A DNA stretch of 64,000 nucleotides from Neobacillus endophyticus (GTDB lineage: Bacteria > Bacillota > Bacilli > Bacillales > Cytobacillaceae), in contig NZ_JABRWH010000001.1 of the NCBI RefSeq assembly GCF_013248975.1, forward strand, positions 1,178,001 to 1,242,000, read 5' to 3'. Below are positions 58,547 through 64,000 of this stretch, piece after piece. A program made the translations under genes and the position numbers. Each line of letters begins with the position of its first letter. Position 1 is the first letter of the stretch. The notes under the pieces are model-generated. The model had not been told where the DNA came from. It worked only from the letters and a program-made list of their open reading frames with translations, and did not search any database.

Positions 58547-58774
58547 ACGTATACCACGATGATCTTATTTACAAGCTATACTTTGTAAAATGTTTGTAAA
58601 CCCCTTTCCTTGTTTCGGGCAATTCCTTCTTTTATGGAAGAATATTAGATTCTAAGGCGGCCCGGTTCGTATCACGGACATTCGGTTCTGTTTGAACAAC
58701 AACACTCTTGCTGAAAATGCCAAAAATAGGTTGACTTAAAAACACTATAACGATAGAATAAAACTAATCTAATT

Positions 58775-58793
58775 GATAAAGATTATCATTATC
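58775..58793 (+). promoter_or_regulatory. Fur box
   Basis: GATAAAGATTATCATTATC matches the 19-bp Fur consensus GATAATGATAATCATTATC at 17 of 19 positions. It lies 31 bases before the permease start codon, so iron starvation should induce the gene. Confidence 0.88.
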
Positions 58794-58823
58794 ACTACAT
58801 ACATGAGGAGGAGAGTACATTTA

Positions 58824-59795
58824 ATGGCTAGTAAACTTTTTAATTTAAAGAACTTGCTCATTACTGTTTCATTAGCAGTTGTGATTGGTGTTATTATATG
58901 GCAAGGGATTTATTATCACGGTAATCCTGATCCTACCGCAAAGAATATAACACCAGGTGCTGCCATCATTAATACTTCTATTCTGGTCTTTCGTGAAGGC
59001 TTAGAAGCCATTTTGGTATTATCGGCCATTATTTCTGGCTTAGTTAAGAAAAAACAGGATAATTATTGGAAGCCAATCTCAGCTGGAGCAGGTGTATCCT
59101 TTTTAGCCACTGTTGTAACATGGTTTATTGTTGTGGCCATTATCTCTTCTGTTAATGCCTCGCAATTGAATATTCAAGCATTTACTGGTGTTTTAGCAGT
59201 CATTGTGCTTTTAATTATTATGAACTGGTTCTTTCACAAAATTTACTGGACGGGGTGGATCAACCTACATAATCGGAAGAAACAAGAACTAACAAGCAGT
59301 AAGGGTGAAGATTTAAAAAGCGGTGCATTTTGGTCCCTTTTCATTCTTGGTCTTACATCGGTTTATCGGGAGGGTTTCGAAGTTGTACTATTTCTTCAAA
59401 ATTTACGCTTAAAAGTTGGTTCCGATATCATTCTTCAAGGAGTATTGATTGGGTTAGGGTTAACCGTGATTGTCGGAGTTCTTACCTTCATGGCCCAACA
59501 CCGGCTGCCACATAAAAAAATGTTGGTATTTACGGGGGCTTTACTAGTAGTGGTTCTCGCTGTCATGGTGGGTGAAACTGTTCAAGAAATGCAACTTGCA
59601 GGCTGGATCAGTACTACCAACCTCAATATCAATATTCCCAATTGGGCAGGCGTCTGGTTCTGTATTTTCCCAACCGTAGAGACATTATCATTCCAAGCTT
59701 TAGCTGTCTTCTATGTATTAGGTTCTTATTTCGCAGCCCGTTATCTAACAAAGAAAAAAGCAATAAAACAAAAGATGATTCCAAAAGTTTCCTAA
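58824..59795 (+). CDS. efeU: FTR1/EfeU-family iron permease
   Basis: A 323-residue protein with seven or so membrane helices. The start is ATG 58824 (GGAG ten bases upstream); the longer frame from 58773 begins inside the Fur box and is not plausible. The two REGLE-type motifs of the family are FREGLEAILVLSAIISGLVKKK and YREGFEVVLFLQNLR, whose Glu residues move iron through the pore. No EfeO or EfeB partner is next to it. It imports ferrous/ferric iron under Fur control. Symbol by family. Confidence 0.92.
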   Translation: MASKLFNLKNLLITVSLAVVIGVIIWQGIYYHGNPDPTAKNITPGAAIINTSILVFREGLEAILVLSAIISGLVKKKQDNYWKPISAGAGVSFLATVVTWFIVVAIISSVNASQLNIQAFTGVLAVIVLLIIMNWFFHKIYWTGWINLHNRKKQELTSSKGEDLKSGAFWSLFILGLTSVYREGFEVVLFLQNLRLKVGSDIILQGVLIGLGLTVIVGVLTFMAQHRLPHKKMLVFTGALLVVVLAVMVGETVQEMQLAGWISTTNLNINIPNWAGVWFCIFPTVETLSFQALAVFYVLGSYFAARYLTKKKAIKQKMIPKVS

Positions 59796-59804
59796 ATAAA
59801 ATGG

Positions 59805-59834
59805 TAGTCAGGAGAAATTCTCCTGACTATTTTC
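59805..59834 (+). terminator. Terminator of the iron permease gene
   Basis: TAGTCAGGAGAA (59805-59816) and TTCTCCTGACTA (59818-59829), followed by TTTTC. Confidence 0.85.
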
Positions 59835-59964
59835 TTATTGTCTCACGCAAAGTTTAAAAATAGAGAACTAGTTATTGCGAATACTAATACGTGCCAACCT
59901 CATGTGTCACTAAACGTCTTTAGTAAAGACTGTTTTTCGCCAAGATGGTTGTTTTTTTAAAAAA

Positions 59965-60765
59965 TTGGATAACTCCTTTATTCGGACTGCTTCTCCTTTT
60001 ATATCCAACAAATCTGTCCTTATGTACACCGGATTCGGACTCCTTCACTTTTATCTCCATCATATCTGTTCGAATAAGCACCGGATTCGGACTCCTTCTC
60101 CTCTATCTCCATCATATCTGTTCGAATAAGCACTGGATTCGGACTCCTTCTCCTTTTTCTCCATCCTATCTGGCCGAATAAGCACCCGATTCGGACTCCT
60201 TCTCCTCTATCTCCATCCTATCTGTTCGAATAAGCACTGGATTCGGACTCCTTCTCCTTTTTCTCCATCATATGTGTCCGAATAAGCACCCGATTCGGAC
60301 TCCTTCTCCTCTATCTCCATCCTATCTGGCCGAATAAGCACCGGATTCGGACTCCTTCTCCTTTTTCTCCATCCTATCTGGACGAATAAGCACCCGATTC
60401 GGACTCCTTCTCCTTTTTCTCCATCCTATCTGGACGAATAAGCACCCGATTCGGACTCCTTCTCCTCTATCTCCATCCTATCTGTTCGAATAAGCACTGG
60501 ATTCGGACTCCTTCTCCTTTTTCTCCATCATATGTGTCCGAATAAGCACCCGATTCGGACTCCTTCTCCTCTATCTCCATCCTATCTGGCCGAATAAGCA
60601 CCCGATTCGGACTCCTTCTCCTCTATCTCCATCCTATCTGGCCGAATAAGCACCCGATTCGGACTCCTTCTCCTTTTTCTCCATCATATCTGGCCGAATA
60701 ACCACCCGATTCGGACTCCTTCTCCTCTATCTCCATCATATCTGGCCGAATAAGCACCGGATCCT
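59965..60765. repeat. Tandem repeat array D, 52-bp unit, ~15 copies
   Basis: The block GATTCGGACTCCTTCTCC repeats with ATTCGG at 60085, 60137, 60189 and so on, giving a 52-bp period. Each unit also contains (G/T)(G/C/T)CCGAAT or TTCGAAT nine bases before ATTCGGAC, so every unit can form a short hairpin (GTCCGAAT / ATTCGGAC in the best copies). Pyrimidine-rich on the plus strand; located between convergent genes; no gene. Confidence 0.95.
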
Positions 60766-60836
60766 GGCATGCGTCTTTGAATTAACACAGCAGGACAAAT
60801 GGCAACAAAGTTAACGAAATGAGCCTTAGAAAAAAT

Positions 60837-60869
60837 ACAACCGATTCCTTAATTAGGGAAATCGGTTGT
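60837..60869. terminator. Bidirectional terminator
   Basis: ACAACCGATT (60837-60846) and AATCGGTTGT (60860-60869) pair; there are T-rich tracts on both strands. It lies between repeat array D and the GGDEF-EAL gene. Confidence 0.75.
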
Positions 60870-60937
60870 TTTAATAATAAGGGCCTTTTAACTTTTGTTT
60901 ATCATTAATGGTTTAAAATTTCATGTGCCCCATCATT

Positions 60938-63301
60938 TTATTTACTTTTTACAAAAGGAAGTACACCATGCTCTGATGAGATTAGATGTTTCTCCAAATG
61001 GTCCTTATTTAACGGTTTACTAACATAATATCCTTGCGTTTTGTCACATTTATACTTAGAAAGGGTATTTAATTGCTCTTTTGTTTCTACACCTTCTGCA
61101 ATTGTAGCAATGTTTAGAGACTTGCATAGGTCTATAATGGTTTTTACTGTTACACTTTCGATACCTGTTTTAAGATTGTCAATTAATGATTTATCTAATT
61201 TTACAAAGTCTAATGGGAATTTTTCTATATAATGTAATGACGTATACCCTTTTCCAAAATCATCTATGGCAATTTTTACGCCCAGTTCCTTCAGTTGTGT
61301 AAGTGTAATTATTGTATCGTCAAAGTTTTCTAATGGAACACTTTCTGTTACCTCAAGTACTAAATATTGTGGCGATAATCCGGTTCCGTTCAAAATTGTT
61401 TTTACCATGTCTATAAATGATTTCTGCTGCAGCTGTCTTCTAGAAACATTAACAGACATCGTAATGGGAGAATATCCACTAGATTGCCACTTCATGTTTT
61501 GTTCACAAGCCGTTCGTAAAACCCACTCACCTATTTCGTTAATAAACCCATTTGATTCTGCAATCGGAATAAATTCATTAGGTGAGACCATTCCCAGTGT
61601 AGGATGATTCCAACGAATTAATGCTTCTGCTCCTAGTATCTTACCGGTCTTAACGTTAATTTGCGGCTGGTATACAAGAGTGAACTCGTTATTAACCAAC
61701 GCTTGATGTAGATCATTTTCTAAAATCCGATTCTCTAAACGGTTTGAAAATATATTAAAATTATTTTTTCCATTATTTTTCACAGAATACATGGCGATAT
61801 CTGCATGTTTAATCAGCAATCCAGGCTCTTCGCCATGATCTGGATAAACACTCATGCCAATGGATGCTGTCACATGTAAAGAATCTTTATTGATCGTAAA
61901 TGGTTTGGATAGGTTCTCTAGAATGTTCGAGATAATGGCTTCTATTTCCGCTTTTTCACACTCTAATAAAATGGTATATTCATCTCCGCCTAACCGAGAA
62001 ACTAAGGTTCCCATGGGAACACTTTCGTTTAATTGATTTGCAACATGTTGCAGCAGCAAATCCCCATAATCATGACCATAGGTATCATTTACGTATTTAA
62101 AGCAATCTAAGTCAATAAACAGCACATAAAACTTCATTTTATTTTGTTTAGACCGTTTAATCTTTCGTTCCAGCTTTTCATAAAATAAGTTTCGATTAGC
62201 TAAATGTGTTAATGGATCGAAGTAGGCCTGCTGTTTAATGACATCTTCATAATTTTCCATAGAGGACATCATCAAATTAAATTCATGAATGAGATCGTCT
62301 AATTCATCTTTCCCTTTCCATGCCACTCTCTTCGAAAAGTCTTTATTATCAATGATTTCTTTTATGTTTTGCATCAAGAAACTTATTCTAGAAATGACGG
62401 ACTTATTCAAGAAGGTGACAATAAAAATTACCATTAGGAGAAACAGGGCACTTACGTATAAATAAAAATAGATGATACTCGTTTCACCCGAATGGTAGAT
62501 CGTTCTTTCAGAGGTGACATGAAGAACAAAAGCCGGGTTGCCATATATATCAGGAAGCAACACGTACCCTGAAATTTTATTGTTATTGTCAATATGGACC
62601 CATTTAGAAGACCCATCTTTTTTTCCTACGTCTAAAGGAATTAGATCTTTTTTATAGTGATCGATTTCAAGAAAACTTTGCGTTTTCCTTGAAAGCAGGG
62701 CAATCTCTGATTTTGATAACAGTCTTCCAGCTATCATCGTACCGCGGATCGGACCTTGATAGTTACTCGTCACAATCGGTTCGGAAACAACAAGCATCGG
62801 ACCTTCATGAAGAGAGATGATTCCTGTTTTGACACTGGTTGGATTGGAGTGTTGAAGTAACCATGAATTCTCAGATGAAATATGAGGTAAGAAATCCTGA
62901 TAAATGGGAACCTGCTTATTTTTATTTAAGTCAAATGAACGTCCATACATGACTTGACCTTTTTTATTGATGATCGCAATTAAATTGAAATGATTGGAGG
63001 TATAAGTAGAGTCTACATAACTGCTTTGAATATACGGATCATCTTCAATATGTTCAAGAGTTTGTTTTTGTACAAATGAATAGGTGTCATCCCAAGGCGC
63101 ATAGTTTGCAAGATCATCAGCTAATTCATTTTTTGTATTATTAAGGTTAAATACCACCGTATTTAATTGTTTATTCATCGCTTCTTTTTCAACGTTATTA
63201 AAAGTATTTAGAATTACAAACTTAACGATTATGTAAAAGGCTGCGGCGGACAGGACTGTTAGAATACTCATAAAGATGAGGATTTTTTGATTTATTTTCA
63301 T
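60938..63301 (-). CDS. CHASE4-GGDEF-EAL membrane protein for c-di-GMP turnover
   Basis: A 787-residue protein. One N-terminal helix, then a CHASE4 extracytoplasmic sensor (~30-270) with its hallmark YAPWDDTYSFV (~67-77), a second helix (~275-300), a HAMP-like linker (~300-350), GGDEF domain (~365-525) with DPLTHLANRNLF, DLDCFKYVNDTYGH and RLGGDEY (the last residue Tyr rather than Phe), and EAL domain (~535-780) with EALIRWNHP, EVTES, DDFGKGYTSL and EGVET. The EAL metal ligands look intact, so phosphodiesterase activity is expected; cyclase activity is possible but uncertain. Domain order is standard. It is monocistronic and convergent with repeat array D. Confidence 0.92.
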   Translation of the reverse strand: MKINQKILIFMSILTVLSAAAFYIIVKFVILNTFNNVEKEAMNKQLNTVVFNLNNTKNELADDLANYAPWDDTYSFVQKQTLEHIEDDPYIQSSYVDSTYTSNHFNLIAIINKKGQVMYGRSFDLNKNKQVPIYQDFLPHISSENSWLLQHSNPTSVKTGIISLHEGPMLVVSEPIVTSNYQGPIRGTMIAGRLLSKSEIALLSRKTQSFLEIDHYKKDLIPLDVGKKDGSSKWVHIDNNNKISGYVLLPDIYGNPAFVLHVTSERTIYHSGETSIIYFYLYVSALFLLMVIFIVTFLNKSVISRISFLMQNIKEIIDNKDFSKRVAWKGKDELDDLIHEFNLMMSSMENYEDVIKQQAYFDPLTHLANRNLFYEKLERKIKRSKQNKMKFYVLFIDLDCFKYVNDTYGHDYGDLLLQHVANQLNESVPMGTLVSRLGGDEYTILLECEKAEIEAIISNILENLSKPFTINKDSLHVTASIGMSVYPDHGEEPGLLIKHADIAMYSVKNNGKNNFNIFSNRLENRILENDLHQALVNNEFTLVYQPQINVKTGKILGAEALIRWNHPTLGMVSPNEFIPIAESNGFINEIGEWVLRTACEQNMKWQSSGYSPITMSVNVSRRQLQQKSFIDMVKTILNGTGLSPQYLVLEVTESVPLENFDDTIITLTQLKELGVKIAIDDFGKGYTSLHYIEKFPLDFVKLDKSLIDNLKTGIESVTVKTIIDLCKSLNIATIAEGVETKEQLNTLSKYKCDKTQGYYVSKPLNKDHLEKHLISSEHGVLPFVKSK

Positions 63302-63472
63302 GCTGCTTTACTCCTATTCTTTCATATAAAACTATTTCTCACCTAGAAAAAGAAAAGCTGCTATTTTCAATAACACTCTTTTTTACACAAAGCGATTAAC
63401 TCGTAAGCATTCGGCCCGTTTTGATCGGAAAATGAATAGTATTTTTTGTCATTTAAATTCCACTGCGTCTAA
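63302..63472. other. Intergenic region between the GGDEF-EAL and sinI-like genes
   Basis: About 170 bases. AT-rich; contains the GGDEF-EAL upstream region. No clear operator or terminator was identified. Confidence 0.35.
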
Positions 63473-63613
63473 TTAAACACCGGCTAAAAACTTCTCATGG
63501 TTATATATAAATTCCCTTATTTCATCAATTGTTAGCCCTAATGCTCTTGCTTCCAAGATTAAGCCTAACCATTCTTGATCTATTTCATTTTTATCTATTA
63601 TCGATGTTTCCAT
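63473..63613 (-). CDS. sinI: SinI-family anti-repressor
   Basis: A 46-residue protein: ATG at 63611-63613, TAA at 63473-63475. The sequence METSIIDKNEIDQEWLGLI, then LEARALGLTIDEIREFIYNHEKF, matches the SinI/SinR-binding hook (DxEW, two helices with ...EA...G.s.EEIR.fl). In B. subtilis SinI binds SinR and relieves repression of matrix genes. No sinR gene is beside it in the window. The ribosome binding site (AAGGA) is distant. The short length would hide it from ordinary gene finders. Confidence 0.85.
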   Translation of the reverse strand: METSIIDKNEIDQEWLGLILEARALGLTIDEIREFIYNHEKFLAGV

Positions 63614-64000
63614 TTATATCTAATCATCCTTCATCATGTTATAGAATTTATTTGTAAAGTACTTTTAAATGTTTGTTAGTCAAGCAAGGACTATATTACT
63701 ATATACATTTTGTATGATAAACAGATTTATTTCCCGTGGTTTCGACATGATCTTACAAAATTAATAAATGTAAATGTTAACAAATGAAATGTTTGTCGAA
63801 TCGTTCTTTAAAACGCACATTATTACAGTTTTTTTTCTCCAACCCTGATTCACTAAATTACAAAGCAAAAGAACTAAACTTCGCCCGACGATTTGTTCGT
63901 TATAACAAAATAGACATTGTGTAAAAAAGTCGAAAAGAAATTGTCAGTTCACGATCATTTCTCTTCGACATTTTACATCAGTTAATCATTTCCCAAGACA
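63614..64000. other. Right-end intergenic region with a terminator
   Basis: GTCGAAAAGAAAT (63929-63941) and ATTTCTCTTCGAC (63957-63969) pair as a stem with A-runs on the left; it probably terminates a minus-strand gene that starts beyond the window edge. The rest is AT-rich upstream sequence of the sinI-like gene. Confidence 0.5.

Noticed and set aside
15640-60765. CRISPR arrays
   Set aside because: The four arrays have no unique spacers between repeats: the whole unit repeats, and no cas genes are present.
1-64000. Insertion sequences, prophage, tRNA or rRNA genes
   Set aside because: No transposase, integrase, phage structural gene, tRNA cloverleaf or rRNA sequence was recognised in the window.

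Overview
The window reads as chromosome from a spore-forming, AT-rich Firmicute of the Bacillus group (Bacillus sensu lato). The evidence is a tricistronic GerA/GerC/GerB germination operon, a SinI-type anti-repressor, a YfiT/BstA bacillithiol transferase, an MhqR-type quinone-response cluster, YezG- and YwqK-type antitoxins, and strong GGAGG ribosome binding sites with many TTG/GTG starts. I cannot name the species.

Layout. 1-3 kb: the edge of what looks like a lasso-peptide type cluster, with an Asn-synthetase-like cyclase cut by the left border and a nucleotidyltransferase. 3.6-14 kb: a polymorphic-toxin region on the minus strand. Two long toxins share a nearly identical N-terminal ~415 residues and promoter but end in different toxic domains (HNH/NS-type nuclease; YwqJ-type deaminase), each with its own immunity gene. 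A third, orphan C-terminal toxin cassette with its own immunity gene lies between them. A secreted sedolisin protease and endonuclease V are interleaved. 14-20 kb: a c-di-GMP synthase, then a five-gene MhqR-type operon with near-perfect operator palindromes, then a YdhK lipoprotein. 20-30 kb: transglutaminase-like, HD-domain and DUF3231 genes, the ger operon, a YdjM-like membrane protein and a WYL regulator. 30-45 kb: VOC protein, BstA, a histidine kinase/response regulator pair, GalE, cupin, LysE exporter, SDR, a membrane-anchored MutS-like ATPase and DUF523. 45-53 kb: a ZTP riboswitch with its own terminator in front of a 63-residue membrane protein, a YdaL/YdaM-like exopolysaccharide pair, a cytochrome-b-like protein and a class A penicillin-binding protein. 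54-60 kb: a dehydrogenase and two convergent arsenic operons (arsR - Cys-rich small protein - arsI; arsR - aquaporin - arsC), then a Fur-box-controlled iron permease. 61-64 kb: a CHASE4-GGDEF-EAL protein and a SinI-like gene.

Four intergenic tandem-repeat arrays (15.6, 20.9, 39.5 and 60.0 kb) and one decayed block (44.3 kb) punctuate the window. Three of them share a ~52-bp period (or its double) although their sequences differ. They lie between genes and are not explained by any protein-coding role.

How it works together: c-di-GMP turnover (two proteins), SinI and the YdaL/YdaM pair suggest a link to biofilm and exopolysaccharide, although they are not in one operon. The toxin region looks like a contact-competition locus that grows by exchange of C-terminal cassettes. 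Most single genes have their own terminators. The most unusual items are the ZTP riboswitch driving an unknown small membrane protein, the Cys-rich peptide gene inside the ArsR regulon, the orphan toxin cassette, and the 52-bp repeat arrays.
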